The notes beneath the pieces are model-generated. The model saw only the letters and a program-made list of their open reading frames with translations. It had not been told where the DNA came from and did not search any database. The position numbers were made by a program, and so were the translations under genes. Of a stretch of DNA of 64,000 nt, positions 8,875-17,566 are shown one piece after another. Where the stretch lies: positions 1 to 64,000 of the forward strand of contig NZ_CCAE010000004.1 in NCBI RefSeq assembly GCF_000723405.1, read 5' to 3'. Positions within the stretch are counted from its first letter, which is position 1, and every line of letters starts with the position of its first letter. The stretch is from Hydrogenophaga intermedia. Lineage in GTDB: Bacteria; Pseudomonadota; Gammaproteobacteria; Burkholderiales; Burkholderiaceae_C.

Positions 8875-10227
8875 ATGACGCTCGACCGCCGCCACTTCCT
8901 CACCGCCGCCGGTGCCGGCGTGGCCACGCTGGCCGCTGGTTGCGCCACCCCCAACGCCGCAAACAGGCCGGGCTTGCCTTTCTTCATCGGCAGCCCCGCC
9001 CAGACCCTGCTGCCCAAGGGCAAGGCGCCGCGCGTGGTGGTGTGCGGCGGCGGCTGGGGTGGCCTCACCACCGCCAAGTACCTTCGTCAGCTCGCGCCCG
9101 GCGCCGAGGTGGTGCTGCTCGAACGCAACCCGGTGTTCTTCTCCTGCCCCATCAGCAACAAGTGGCTGGTGGACATGGTGGACACCAGCTTCATCACGCA
9201 CGACTACCTGCGCGTGTCGGAGCGGCACGGCTACCGCTTCATCCAGGCCGAGGTGCTGGAGGTGGACCGTGGCGCCAAACGCGTGGTCACCTCGCTCGGC
9301 GCGCTGGACTACGACTACCTCGTGCTCGCCCCGGGCATCCGCTACAACTACGAGGCCTGGTTCGGAAACGACCGCCGCATGGCCGACGCCACGCGCGCGC
9401 GCTTCCCCGCGGCCTACGTCAGCAATGCCGAGCACTTCGCGCTCAAGCAGGCGTTGCACAACTTCAAGGGCGGCGACTGGGTGATGACCTTGCCGCCCCC
9501 GCCGCAGCGCTGCCCGCCGTCGCCGTACGAACGCGCCTGCATGGTGGCCTGGTACTTCAAGAAGAACAACATCAAGGGCAAGGTCACCATCCTCGACCAC
9601 AAGGACGGCGTGCGCCCCATCGGGCCGGGTTTCCGTGCCGCCTTCAACGAGCTCTACAAGGACTACATCACCTACGTGCCCAACGCGCACGTGCAGTCCA
9701 TCGACCCGTTCAAGAAGGAGATCAAGACCGACGCGGGCGACATGAAGTTCGACCACGCGGTGCTGATGGCGCCGCACCAGGCGGGCGACTTGGCCTGGAA
9801 GGCCGACACCATCGGCCGCACCAGCGAAGGCAAACCCAACGGCTGGGCCGACGTCGACCCGCTGATGCTGCACCTCAAGGGCGACCCGAGCGTCTACGTC
9901 ATCGGCGACGCCGTCGGCGTCGTCTCGCCGCAATTTGCCTTCTATCCCAAGAGTGCGCACGTGGCGAACAAGCACGGCCACATCGTGGCGGGGTACATCG
10001 CCGAGCGCGTTGCCGGCCGCGACCCGAAGCTCACGCTGCCCGACAACCTCTGCTACATGATGGTCAACGGCGAACCGCGCGAGGCCATCAGCGTGCAGTT
10101 CGACTACAAGGTCAATGACAAGGGCGTGATCGAGCAGACGCAGATCGACGTCAACCAGCGCAGCGGCGACCTCGTGAAAGAGAACTTCCGCTGGGCCGGC
10201 CTCAAGTTCGAGGACATGTTCGGATGA
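8875..10227 (+). CDS. FCSD/SQR-family FAD flavoprotein, exported, with one redox cysteine missing
   Basis: A 450-residue flavoprotein related to the flavin subunit of flavocytochrome c sulfide dehydrogenase (FccB/SoxF). It starts with a twin-arginine-like signal ([12 protein letters not shown]) ending in LAAGC, so a Tat-exported, possibly lipid-anchored protein is plausible. The FAD-binding [16 protein letters not shown] follows, then [18 protein letters not shown] and the FCSD-type [10 protein letters not shown] with Cys213. In sulfide dehydrogenases a second Cys in a GWCPVD-like segment pairs with the first. Here the equivalent segment reads GWADVD, with Ala325. It sits between selA and selB, and its stop overlaps the selB ATG, so it is co-translated with the Sec machinery. 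Its substrate is unknown; canonical sulfide oxidation is doubtful. Confidence 0.8.
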   Translation: MTLDRRHFLTAAGAGVATLAAGCATPNAANRPGLPFFIGSPAQTLLPKGKAPRVVVCGGGWGGLTTAKYLRQLAPGAEVVLLERNPVFFSCPISNKWLVDMVDTSFITHDYLRVSERHGYRFIQAEVLEVDRGAKRVVTSLGALDYDYLVLAPGIRYNYEAWFGNDRRMADATRARFPAAYVSNAEHFALKQALHNFKGGDWVMTLPPPPQRCPPSPYERACMVAWYFKKNNIKGKVTILDHKDGVRPIGPGFRAAFNELYKDYITYVPNAHVQSIDPFKKEIKTDAGDMKFDHAVLMAPHQAGDLAWKADTIGRTSEGKPNGWADVDPLMLHLKGDPSVYVIGDAVGVVSPQFAFYPKSAHVANKHGHIVAGYIAERVAGRDPKLTLPDNLCYMMVNGEPREAISVQFDYKVNDKGVIEQTQIDVNQRSGDLVKENFRWAGLKFEDMFG

Positions 10228-12143
10228 TCGTCGGCACGGCAGGCCACATCGACCACGGCAAGACCACGCTGGTGCGCGCGCTCACCGGCGTGGACACCGA
10301 CCGCCTGCCCGAGGAGAAGCGCCGCGGCGTTTCCATCGAACTCGGCTACGCCTTTCTCGACGCGCCCGATGGTGAGCGCATCGGCTTTGTCGACGTGCCA
10401 GGCCACGAGCGACTGGTGCACACCATGCTGGCCGGCGCCACGGGCATCGACCACGCCCTGCTGCTGGTGGCGGCCGACGACGGTGTGATGCCGCAGACGC
10501 ACGAGCACCTGGCGGTGCTGAGCCTGCTGGGCCTGTCGCGCGGCGCAGTGGCTGTCACCAAGTGCGACCGCGTCGACGCCGATCGCGTGGCCTCGGTGGT
10601 GCGCGAGGTGCGCGCGCTCGTCGAACCCACGCCGCTGGCGGGCGCGCCGGTGCAGCCGGTCTCGGCTCACACGGGCGAGGGCCTGACGGCCTTGAAGCAG
10701 CACTTGTTCGAGGCCGCCGCGCGCGCCAGCGAACACCCACGCCTGCACGACGCCTTCCGCCTCGCGGTGGACCGCGTCTTCGTGCTCGACGGCACCGGCA
10801 CCGTGGTCACCGGCACCGTGCACGCGGGCACCGTGCGCGTGGGCGAGGAGTTGCGCCTGGTGCCCGGCCAACGCAGCCTGCGCGTGCGCAGCGTGCACGC
10901 GCAGAACCGCGCGGTGCAAGAGGCGTCGGCGGGCCAGCGCTGTGCGTTGGCGCTGGCCGGCATCGAGCGAGATCAGATCCAGCGCGGGCAGTGGCTGGTC
11001 GCACCCGAGGCCGCAATGGCCACCGATCGACTCGACGCGCACCTGACGCTGTGGCACGGCGAAGCGCGCGCGCTGCGCTCGGGCACACCGGTGCACGTGC
11101 ACATCGGCTCGCAGTCGGTGATGGGCAGCGTCGCCGTGCTGGAGCCGGCCGTGGTCGAGCCGGGCGGTTCGGCGCTGGTGCAACTGGTGCTGCGCGAGCC
11201 GGCCGGGGCCTGGCACGGCGACCGCGTGGTGCTGCGCGACGCCTCGGCCAGCCGCACGCTCGCCGGCGGCAGCGTGCTCGACCCGCTGGCGCCGGTGCGC
11301 TACCGGCGCACGCCGCAGCGCCTGAGTGAGTTGCAGGCGCTGCAGGCGCCCACGGCGGGCGAACGGCTCGCGGCCTTGCTGCGCGTGTCGCCACAGGGGC
11401 TGGAGTTGCGCCGCTTCGCCGCGGCGCAAGGGTGCGCGCCCGGCCTGGCCGCGCAGACCCTCGCCGATGCGGCGCTGCGCCAGCACGATGGACAGGGCGA
11501 GCACCTGCTGCACACCGAGCACGCGGACCAGGCCGCGCAGCGCGTGCGCGAGGCGCTGGCCCAGTACCACCAGAAGCAGCCCGACGAGCTGGGCCCCGAC
11601 AGCGCGCGCCTGCGCCGCCTGGCCCTGCCGCGCCTGCCCGAGCCGCTGTGGCGTGCGCTGCTGGCGCGCGAGATCGCGCAGGGCGCGCTGCAACAGCGCG
11701 GCGCTTACGTGCATCTTCCGGAGCACGGCGTGCACCTGTCGGCGGTGGAGGAGCGGCTGGCGCAGAAGGTCGCACAGCCCTTGCTGCAGGCCGGCTTCGA
11801 GGGTGCCTGGGTGCGCGACCTGGCGCGCGACGCGAAGGAGTCCGAGGCGCTGGTGCGCGTGACGCTGGCGCGCCTGTCGCAGCGCGGCGAACTGAGCCAG
11901 GTGGTGAAGGACCTGTACTACCCGACCGCCACCATGGTGCGGCTGGCCGCGCTGGCGCGCGAGGTGGCCGCTGTGCACGGCGGGCAGGTGCTGGCGGCGG
12001 GCTTTCGCGACACCACCGGCCTGGGCCGCAAGCGCGCCATACAGATCCTCGAGCACTTCGACCGCATCGGCCTGTTGCGCCGGGTGGGCGACGTGCACTG
12101 GCTGCGCCAGGACAGTCAACTTTTCAGGGAGGCGCCCCTATGA
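10224..12143 (+). CDS. selB: Selenocysteine-specific elongation factor SelB
   Basis: A 639-residue GTPase that carries selenocysteyl-tRNA to ribosomes stalled at the UGA of a SECIS-bearing mRNA. The N-terminus has the P-loop [13 protein letters not shown], the G3 DVPGHER and the G4-like TKCD. Middle beta-barrels follow ([22 protein letters not shown]). The C-terminal third contains winged-helix repeats that bind the SECIS hairpin (ends with [19 protein letters not shown]). The ATG overlaps the stop of the flavoprotein gene. selC follows 42 bases downstream. Confidence 0.97.
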   Translation: MIVGTAGHIDHGKTTLVRALTGVDTDRLPEEKRRGVSIELGYAFLDAPDGERIGFVDVPGHERLVHTMLAGATGIDHALLLVAADDGVMPQTHEHLAVLSLLGLSRGAVAVTKCDRVDADRVASVVREVRALVEPTPLAGAPVQPVSAHTGEGLTALKQHLFEAAARASEHPRLHDAFRLAVDRVFVLDGTGTVVTGTVHAGTVRVGEELRLVPGQRSLRVRSVHAQNRAVQEASAGQRCALALAGIERDQIQRGQWLVAPEAAMATDRLDAHLTLWHGEARALRSGTPVHVHIGSQSVMGSVAVLEPAVVEPGGSALVQLVLREPAGAWHGDRVVLRDASASRTLAGGSVLDPLAPVRYRRTPQRLSELQALQAPTAGERLAALLRVSPQGLELRRFAAAQGCAPGLAAQTLADAALRQHDGQGEHLLHTEHADQAAQRVREALAQYHQKQPDELGPDSARLRRLALPRLPEPLWRALLAREIAQGALQQRGAYVHLPEHGVHLSAVEERLAQKVAQPLLQAGFEGAWVRDLARDAKESEALVRVTLARLSQRGELSQVVKDLYYPTATMVRLAALAREVAAVHGGQVLAAGFRDTTGLGRKRAIQILEHFDRIGLLRRVGDVHWLRQDSQLFREAPL

Positions 12144-12185
12144 TGGCGCTGCGTTTTTCGAAGCGGGCCGCGAGGCCCGGTTCAA

Positions 12186-12278
12186 GGAAGGGAAACGACC
12201 CTGGTGGGTCGGCCGGGCTTCAAACCCGGTGGGTGGCGCCATGCGTCGCCGGGTGGGTTCGACTCCCATTCCTTTCCG
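12186..12278 (+). tRNA. selC: tRNA-Sec (anticodon TCA)
   Basis: The hallmarks of bacterial tRNA-Sec can be traced. The acceptor stem has 8 pairs (GGAAGGGA 12186-12193 with TCCTTTCC ending at 12277, one G-U). The D-stem has 6 perfect pairs (CGACCC 12196-12201 with GGGTCG 12206-12211) and a 4-base loop. The anticodon stem GCCGGG/CCCGGT encloses the loop CTTCAAA with anticodon TCA at 12220-12222. A long variable arm spans about 12231-12253. A T-arm with GGTTCGACTCC follows, and the discriminator is G at 12278. The next bases are CCG, so the CCA end is not encoded. It lies just after selB, in the formate dehydrogenase/sel block. Confidence 0.96.
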
Positions 12279-12292
12279 CCGAGCACTTGAAG

Positions 12293-12380
12293 TACCCCCC
12301 GCCGCGCTTCGCGCGACCCCCCAAGGGGGGCGACACCTGCGGCCTGGCGAAGCCAGTTCCGCGGTGTCTCTGGGTTCGTC
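12293..12380. repeat. GC-rich two-hairpin intergenic repeat after selC
   Basis: The segment holds two strong inverted repeats: CCCCCC-AA-GGGGGG at 12317-12330, preceded by a small CGCGCTTCGCGCG hairpin, and ACACC-t-GCGG...CCGC-GGTGT at 12333-12367. No T-run follows either, so it is not a standard terminator. From general knowledge, sequences with this layout recur between genes in Comamonadaceae genomes. Only one copy is visible in this window, so the repeat status rests on that knowledge. Confidence 0.55.
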
Positions 12381-12408
12381 CCGGGCGGGTGGGGCGCAGT
12401 CGCTGATC

Positions 12409-12849
12409 ATGGAGCGCTTTGCCCCTGACTTTCCTTCTGACTTGCTCTATCACGTGGAGCATCAGGTCTGGGCGCGCGTGGACGCGCCGGACCTGGTCAC
12501 TGTGGGCATCACCGCGCTGGGCATCCGGTTGTCGGGCGAGGTCTACATGTGCCGCGCCAAGCCAGTGGGCACGGCGGTGGAGCAGGGGCGCTCCATCGGC
12601 GTGGTGGAGCTGGCCAAGTCCATCGTTTCGGTGAAGGCGCCGCTGTCGGGCACGGTGGTCGAGGCCAACGCCGCGCTCGCGCAGCGGCCGGAGCTGGTGC
12701 ACCGGGACCCGTACGGCGACGGCTGGATCGCGCGCCTGCGGCCTGCGGCGCTGGAGGCGGAGCGGGCGGCCCTGGTGAGCGGCCCGGCCGTGCTGGCCGC
12801 GATGGCCGGGCACGCGCGGCTCTACCGAATCGAGATGGACCATGCTTGA
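12409..12849 (+). CDS. Glycine cleavage H-protein homologue (lipoyl-carrier-like)
   Basis: A 146-residue GcvH-type lipoyl domain protein. The candidate lipoylated residue is Lys70 in GVVELAKSIVSVKAP, aligned with ESVKAASDIYAP of GcvH. The following PLSGTVVEANAALAQRPELVHRDPYGDGW block is diagnostic of the fold (seen as PLSGTVVEANAAL and PELVHRDPYGDGW). No other glycine cleavage genes are present, so a role in glycine cleavage is unlikely. Lipoate-binding GcvH paralogues act in sulfur oxidation in some bacteria together with DsrE-type proteins, and a DsrE-like gene overlaps this gene's end. The ATG at 12409 was chosen because upstream codons run into tRNA-Sec and the repeat. No strong ribosome site was seen. 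Confidence 0.82.
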   Translation: MERFAPDFPSDLLYHVEHQVWARVDAPDLVTVGITALGIRLSGEVYMCRAKPVGTAVEQGRSIGVVELAKSIVSVKAPLSGTVVEANAALAQRPELVHRDPYGDGWIARLRPAALEAERAALVSGPAVLAAMAGHARLYRIEMDHA

Positions 12850-13234
12850 ACCGAACGAGGCCGCGGGCATCGCCATCCTGCTCTGGGCCGCCGAGCCCGA
12901 GGCGCCGCACCGGTTGGTGACGCCGTTCTTTCACGCCGCCGCCGCCGCCGCCATGGACACACCGGTGGAGATCTACTTCACCGCGCGCAGCGTGCACCTG
13001 CTCGTGCCCGGCGTGGCCGACGGCCTGCGCGCCAGCCCGCACCACGACAAGACCGTGGGCCAGGCCCTGCGAGAGGCGGTGGAACACGGTGCGCGCCTGT
13101 TCGCCTGCACCGACGCGCTGCACGCCCAGGGCATCGATCCGGACCACCTGATCCCCGAATGCACAGGCCTCGGCGGTGCCGTGCAGTTCATGGCCCGCGC
13201 GAGCGACCTGCGTTGGCGCACACTGGTGTACTGA
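12842..13234 (+). CDS. DsrE/DsrF-like family protein
   Basis: A 130-residue protein with the small alpha/beta DsrE/YchN fold. An N-terminal hydrophobic strand (GIAILLWAAEP) is followed by PVEIYFTARSVHLL and then LFACTDALHAQGID. In DsrE/TusD relatives the Cys of this last segment (Cys89 here) carries persulfide sulfur. A second Cys lies at 107 (IPECTGLGG). It overlaps the H-protein homologue by 8 bases, implying coupled translation. A sulfur-relay or selenium-handling role in the formate dehydrogenase/sel locus is inference only. Confidence 0.75.
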   Translation: MLEPNEAAGIAILLWAAEPEAPHRLVTPFFHAAAAAAMDTPVEIYFTARSVHLLVPGVADGLRASPHHDKTVGQALREAVEHGARLFACTDALHAQGIDPDHLIPECTGLGGAVQFMARASDLRWRTLVY

Positions 13235-13255
13235 CCCACCGCTCGCGCGACCGCC

Positions 13256-13864
13256 ATGAACGCCCCCGACCTTCCGCCCGCCGATCCGCTCGCGCCTTTG
13301 CTCTCGCGCGTGTCCGTCGGCACGAAATACCTGCGCGAGCCCGCCCCCTCGCCGGACGACCTGTTGCGCATGGCCACCGCCGCGCTGCGCGCGCCCGACC
13401 ACGCGGGCCTGGTGCCCTACCGCTTTGCCGTGGTGCGCGGCGCGGCGAAGCAGCGCCTGGCCGACCTGTTCGAGGCCGCCGCGCGGGCCCACGGCAAGTC
13501 CGCCGAGCAGGCACTGCGCGACCGCGAACGCGCCACGGCGCCGCCGCTGCTGGTGGCGGTGATCGCGCGCATCGACGCTGGCCACCCCCTGGCCACCGTG
13601 CACGAACAATGGATCGCGCTCGGCGGTGCGCTCGCCAACTTCCTGACCGCCGCCCATGCCCTGGGCTACGGCGGCAAGATGCTCTCGGGCAGCAAGGTGC
13701 GCGACCACGCCGTCATGTCCGCCTTCTGCCGGCCCGGCGAGACGCTGGTGGGCTGGGTGGTGCTGGGTACGCCGCAGGGCGTGGGCCGGCCCAAGTTCGA
13801 CAAACCCACCCCGGACGAGCTGCTCGGCGAGTGGCCCGGGCCGGCCGACACGCAAGACCTTTAA
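13256..13864 (+). CDS. Nitroreductase family protein (YdjA-like)
   Basis: A 202-residue FMN-dependent nitroreductase fold protein of the short YdjA type. Visible marks are the N-terminal AALRAPDHAGLVPYRF, the central EQWIALGGALANFLTAAHALGYGGKM helix region (as ALGGALANFLTAAHALGYGG) and the C-terminal VGWVVLGTPQG, all usual for the family. These enzymes reduce quinones, nitro compounds or other acceptors with NAD(P)H in the cytosol. It follows the DsrE-like gene by 21 bases and is probably in the same transcript. The physiological substrate cannot be read. Confidence 0.85.
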   Translation: MNAPDLPPADPLAPLLSRVSVGTKYLREPAPSPDDLLRMATAALRAPDHAGLVPYRFAVVRGAAKQRLADLFEAAARAHGKSAEQALRDRERATAPPLLVAVIARIDAGHPLATVHEQWIALGGALANFLTAAHALGYGGKMLSGSKVRDHAVMSAFCRPGETLVGWVVLGTPQGVGRPKFDKPTPDELLGEWPGPADTQDL

Positions 13865-13982
13865 CATCCGCCGCCAGCCCCCTGGGCCAGTGGCGCGTGC
13901 GCCGCGGGCATGCCGCCTTCCCTGAACGCAAGGCTGCGCCCGTTTTCTTCGAGTCCTTTCCTCCCTTCATCAGGAAGCCACC

Positions 13983-14846
13983 ATGACCCGCTTCAACCCG
14001 CTCCATCGTTTCCGCAACGCCCTCGTGCTGGGCATCGGCCTGATCGCCTTCGCCTCGCAGGCGCAGCAGGTGTTCCGCCTCACCGCCATCCCCGACGAGT
14101 CGCCTACCGAACTCGCCCGCAAGGCCGCGCCGCTGGTGAAGTACCTGGAAGGCACGCTGGGCATGAAGGTGGAGTACACGCCCGTGACCGACTACGCCGC
14201 CGCCGTGGAGGCGCTGGTGAACAAGAAGGTGGACATGGCCTGGTTCGGTGGCTTCACCTTCGTGCAGGCCAACGTGCGTTCGGGCGGCAAGATCATTCCC
14301 CTGGTGCAGCGCGAGGAAGACGAGAAGTTCCGCTCGGTGTTCATCTCCAGCGACCCGGCGGTGAAGACACTGGCCGACCTCAAGGGCAAGGACGTGAGCT
14401 TCGGCTCGCAGAGCAGCACCTCGGGCCACCTCATGCCGCGCAGTTTCCTGCTGCAGGCCAACATCAACCCCGAGAAGGACTTCGGCCGCGTGGCCTACAG
14501 CGGTGCGCACGACGCCACCATCGCGGCCGTGGCCTCGGGCAAGGTGCAGGGCGGGGCGCTCAACATCTCGGTGTGGGAGAAGTTCGTGGCCGACAAGAAG
14601 GTCGACACCGACAAGGTGCGCGTGATCTTCACGACCCCGCCGTACTACGACTACAACTGGTCGGTGCACGCCGACATGCCCGCCGCGCAGCGCGAGAAGC
14701 TCGCGGCCGCGCTGCTCAAGCTGGACCGGGCCACGCCCGAAGGCAAGGCCGTGCTGGACCTGCAGCGCGCCACGCGCTTCGTGCCGACCAAGGCCGAGAA
14801 CTACAAGGGCATCGAGGCGGCTGCGCGCAGCGCCAACCTGCTCTGA
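13983..14846 (+). CDS. PhnD-type periplasmic binding protein, putative selenate/oxyanion binder
   Basis: A 287-residue substrate-binding protein with a Sec signal peptide (cleavage near residue 27, after ASQA). The body is PhnD-like: FRLTAIPDESPTELARK, YTPVTDYAAAVEAL, DMAWFGGFTFVQA, FGSQSSTSGHLMPR, and YYDYNWSVHADMP. A subfamily of PhnD-like proteins found with selenium genes has been proposed to bind selenate. Its place a short way after selABC and tRNA-Sec fits that assignment, but phosphonate or phosphite binding is not excluded. No matching permease or ATPase is adjacent; the next gene is on the other strand. Confidence 0.75.
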   Translation: MTRFNPLHRFRNALVLGIGLIAFASQAQQVFRLTAIPDESPTELARKAAPLVKYLEGTLGMKVEYTPVTDYAAAVEALVNKKVDMAWFGGFTFVQANVRSGGKIIPLVQREEDEKFRSVFISSDPAVKTLADLKGKDVSFGSQSSTSGHLMPRSFLLQANINPEKDFGRVAYSGAHDATIAAVASGKVQGGALNISVWEKFVADKKVDTDKVRVIFTTPPYYDYNWSVHADMPAAQREKLAAALLKLDRATPEGKAVLDLQRATRFVPTKAENYKGIEAAARSANLL

Positions 14847-14862
14847 TCGCCCGTGCGGCGGC

Positions 14863-15990
14863 TCAGCCCCACCAGGGCAGCAGCCGCTTCATCGCCGCCA
14901 CCTCGCCGCAGTGGTCCGGCAGGTAGCCGGGCAGGGCGGCCAGGCGATCCTGCCAGGCGCGGCTGCGCAGGCGTTCCAGCAGGCGCTTCATGGGCGGCTC
15001 GTTCAGCGTGTCCTTCAGGCACACCAGCAGGTAGCGCTCGTCGGTGACGGGCACGAAGCCCAGGCTGGCGGCGCGCGCCGCGTACTCGGTGCCCAGGCCC
15101 ACGTCGGCGCTGCCGCTGGCCACGGCGTGGGCCACTGCGCCGTGCGAGCGCTCCACGCGCTCGTAGCCGTCGATGTCGTCCGCCGGCAGCCCCGCCTGGG
15201 CGAGCAGTTCGTCCAGCAGCAGGCGCGTGCCCGTGCCCTTGGCGCGGTTGACGAAGCGCGCCTGCAGGCGCGCCACGTCGCCGATGTCGCGCAGGCGCAG
15301 CGGGTTGCCGGGCGCCACCACCAGTCCTTGCGTGCGCCGCGCGAAGCCGATGATCTTGTGCAGGCCCGGCTTGAGCAGCGGGCGGTAGGTGCGTGCGGTC
15401 AGCGTGCTCGCGTCAGCGAAGGGCTGGGTGTGGAAGCCTGCGATCTTGCAGCGGCCCTCATTGAGTGCGCGGATGGCGTCCACGCTGCCGCAGAACTGCA
15501 CGTCCAGGTGCAGGCGCGTGGCCGCGTCCTTGCCGCTGCCGCCGCTGTCGTGCGCGGCGAAGTCCACCAGTTCGGCCAGCGCGTGGTCGTGGCTGGCGTA
15601 GAGCGTGAGTTGGGGGTGCTCGGTGTCCTCGCCGTCGAGCATCAGCGCGAAGGCGCGTTCCAGCTCGGCGCGCAGGTTCTCCATCTGCGGGCCCAGGCGG
15701 GCCTGGGCCAGGCGCTCGGCCGCCAGCAGCTTTTCGCCGAAGGGCGTGAGGCGCGCGGCCTGGCCGCGCTCCCAGAAGATCAGGCCTTGGCCGAGATCGG
15801 CCTCCCATTCCTTGAGCTGACCCCACACGTGGCGGTAGGACAGGCCCAGCTCGCGCGCCGCGCCGGAGATGGAGCCCGAGGCCTTGACCGCGTGCAGCAC
15901 GTCCATCATGGGATTGCGCAGCAGCGCCGAGCCATTGCCGGCGGCGCGCTCGCGCGTGCTCAGTTGGTACGCCAGCTCGATTCGTCGCAT
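14863..15990 (-). CDS. ModE-type helix-turn-helix regulator fused to a periplasmic-binding-like domain
   Basis: A 375-residue regulator. Residues 20-110 form a ModE/LysR-like winged helix (ALLRNPMMDVLHAVKASGSI, ISGAARELGLSYRHVW, LTPFGEKLLAAE). Residues about 125-375 form a solute-binding-like sensor domain (LTLYASHDHALAELV, FVNRAKGTGTRLLLDELL, SADVGLGTEYAARAASLGF). Proteins of this build regulate molybdate or tungstate transport and molybdopterin genes. It diverges from tupBCA across a 98-base gap, so tungstate-responsive control of that operon is the natural hypothesis. It converges on the PhnD-like gene. Confidence 0.85.
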   Translation of the reverse strand: MRRIELAYQLSTRERAAGNGSALLRNPMMDVLHAVKASGSISGAARELGLSYRHVWGQLKEWEADLGQGLIFWERGQAARLTPFGEKLLAAERLAQARLGPQMENLRAELERAFALMLDGEDTEHPQLTLYASHDHALAELVDFAAHDSGGSGKDAATRLHLDVQFCGSVDAIRALNEGRCKIAGFHTQPFADASTLTARTYRPLLKPGLHKIIGFARRTQGLVVAPGNPLRLRDIGDVARLQARFVNRAKGTGTRLLLDELLAQAGLPADDIDGYERVERSHGAVAHAVASGSADVGLGTEYAARAASLGFVPVTDERYLLVCLKDTLNEPPMKRLLERLRSRAWQDRLAALPGYLPDHCGEVAAMKRLLPWWG

Positions 15991-16088
15991 GGGCGTCGAG
16001 TGTGCATCAAGCGCACCTATGCACCAAGGTTCATACCGCGTCAGTACGTAGCGTCGGCAACGCCCGTCGTCGGTAAGCTCGCCAACAT

Positions 16089-16817
16089 ATGAACACCTTT
16101 TCCGATAGCGTGAACACCGCGATCGGCCTGGTGCTGGCCGGGGACGCGGGGCTGTGGGCCATTGTGCTGCGCTCGCTGGCGGTCAGCGTCACCGCCACCG
16201 TCATCGCCTACGCGCTGGGCCTGTGGCTGGGTGCCTGGCTCGCTTCGGCGCGTTTCGCGGGGCGCGGGGTGGCGCTCACGCTGCTCAACACCGCGCTGGC
16301 CGTGCCGGCGGTGGTGGTGGGCCTGGTGGTCTACCTGCTGCTCTCGCGCTCGGGGCCGCTGGGCTTTCTGGGCTGGCTGTTCAACTTCGAGGCCATGGTG
16401 GTGGCGCAGGCCGTGCTGGTGCTGCCCCTGGTCACCGCGCTGGTGCGCCAGACGGTGGAGGACGCCGAACGCAGCCACGGCGAGCAGTTGCGGTCCATGG
16501 GCGCAGGCACGCTGATGCGCAGCCTTCTGCTGGCCTGGGACGAACGCTACGCGCTGCTCACCGTCTTCATCACGGCCTTCGGCCGGGCCATCGCCGAGGT
16601 CGGCACCGTGATGATCGTGGGCGGCAACATCGACGGCTTCACGCGCGTCATGACCACCGCCATCGCGCTGGAAACCAGCAAGGGCGACCTGCCGCTGGCC
16701 CTGGGCCTGGGCGTGGTGCTGCTGGCCGTGGTGCTGGTGCTCAACGCGCTGGTGTCGCTGGTGCGGCGCTGGCGCGAGCGCGCCGATGGCCTGGTCCCCC
16801 TGGGGGTTGGCATATGA
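16089..16817 (+). CDS. tupB: Tungstate ABC transporter, permease
   Basis: A 242-residue inner-membrane permease with about five or six hydrophobic helices. The EAA-like cytoplasmic loop contains the sequence ERYALLTVFITAFGRAIAEVG, typical of TupB/ModB-like permeases (FGRAIAEVGTVMIVGGNI is especially characteristic). It works with TupC and TupA to import tungstate. The ATG at 16089 begins MNTFSDSVNTAIGL. The stop overlaps the tupC ATG. Assignment to tungstate rather than another substrate rests mostly on the TupA neighbour. Confidence 0.9.
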   Translation: MNTFSDSVNTAIGLVLAGDAGLWAIVLRSLAVSVTATVIAYALGLWLGAWLASARFAGRGVALTLLNTALAVPAVVVGLVVYLLLSRSGPLGFLGWLFNFEAMVVAQAVLVLPLVTALVRQTVEDAERSHGEQLRSMGAGTLMRSLLLAWDERYALLTVFITAFGRAIAEVGTVMIVGGNIDGFTRVMTTAIALETSKGDLPLALGLGVVLLAVVLVLNALVSLVRRWRERADGLVPLGVGI

Positions 16818-17566
16818 GCGGCGTGCCGCCCCAGGCCGTGCACGCGCCGTGCTTTGAACTGCGTGGCGCCCAGGTTCGCCTGGGCCCGGCGCCGCGCGCG
16901 CCCGCGCTGGACGAGGTGAACCTGCGCGTCCTGCCCGGCGAGCGCGTGGCCTTCATCGGCGCCAATGGCAGCGGCAAGAGCACGCTGCTGCGCACGCTGC
17001 ACGGCCTGCTGCCGCTGACGGCGGGCACGCGACAGGCGCCGGGCCGCCACCGCGTGGCCATGCTGTTCCAGCGCCCGCACATGCTGCGCATTCGCGCGCT
17101 GCACAACGTGGCCCTGGGCCTGTGGCTGCAGGGCCGGCGGTGGGGCGAGGCCAAGGCGCTCGCGCTCACGGCGCTGCAGCGCGTGGGCCTGGCCGACCTG
17201 GCCCAGCGCAATGGCCGCGCGCTCTCGGGCGGACAGCAACAGCGCCTGGCGCTGGCGCGCGCCTGGGCGCTGCAACCCGACATCTGGCTGCTCGACGAGC
17301 CCACGGCCAGCCTGGACCCACACGCCAAGCGCGAGGTGGAACAGCTCATCGCCGAGTTCACGGCCGCGCCCGCGAGCGGCCAGCCCACCACGCTGGTGTT
17401 CGCCAGCCACAACCTCGGCCAGGTCAAGCGCCTGGCCAGCCGCGTCGTCTACCTGGAGCAGGGCCGCGTGCTCGCCGACCTGCCCGTGCACGATTTTTTC
17501 AACGCCGACCTGTTGCGGGCCGTGTGCCCGCACGCCCATTTGTTCGTTCAAGGAGAAAGCTGGTGA
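16814..17566 (+). CDS. tupC: Tungstate ABC transporter, ATP-binding protein
   Basis: A 250-residue ABC ATPase with Walker A GANGSGKSTLL, Q-loop LFQRPHMLR, signature LSGGQQQRLALARAW, Walker B IWLLDEPTASLD and H-loop ASHNLGQ, so it is catalytically intact. It energises TupB at the cytoplasmic face. It is coupled by overlap to tupB upstream and to tupA downstream (the stop overlaps the tupA GTG). Confidence 0.92.
   Translation: MSGVPPQAVHAPCFELRGAQVRLGPAPRAPALDEVNLRVLPGERVAFIGANGSGKSTLLRTLHGLLPLTAGTRQAPGRHRVAMLFQRPHMLRIRALHNVALGLWLQGRRWGEAKALALTALQRVGLADLAQRNGRALSGGQQQRLALARAWALQPDIWLLDEPTASLDPHAKREVEQLIAEFTAAPASGQPTTLVFASHNLGQVKRLASRVVYLEQGRVLADLPVHDFFNADLLRAVCPHAHLFVQGESW

Noticed and set aside
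7192-9981. Long minus-strand open frame opposite selA and the flavoprotein gene
   Set aside because: Same GC artefact; no domains and strong sense-strand genes.
12317-12330. C6-AA-G6 hairpin as a selC terminator
   Set aside because: No T-run follows and a second hairpin is next to it, so it is better treated as part of a repeat element.
12409-12849. True glycine cleavage H protein
   Set aside because: No gcvT or gcvP is nearby, and the gene overlaps a DsrE-like gene in a sel/formate locus. It is kept as an H-protein homologue only.
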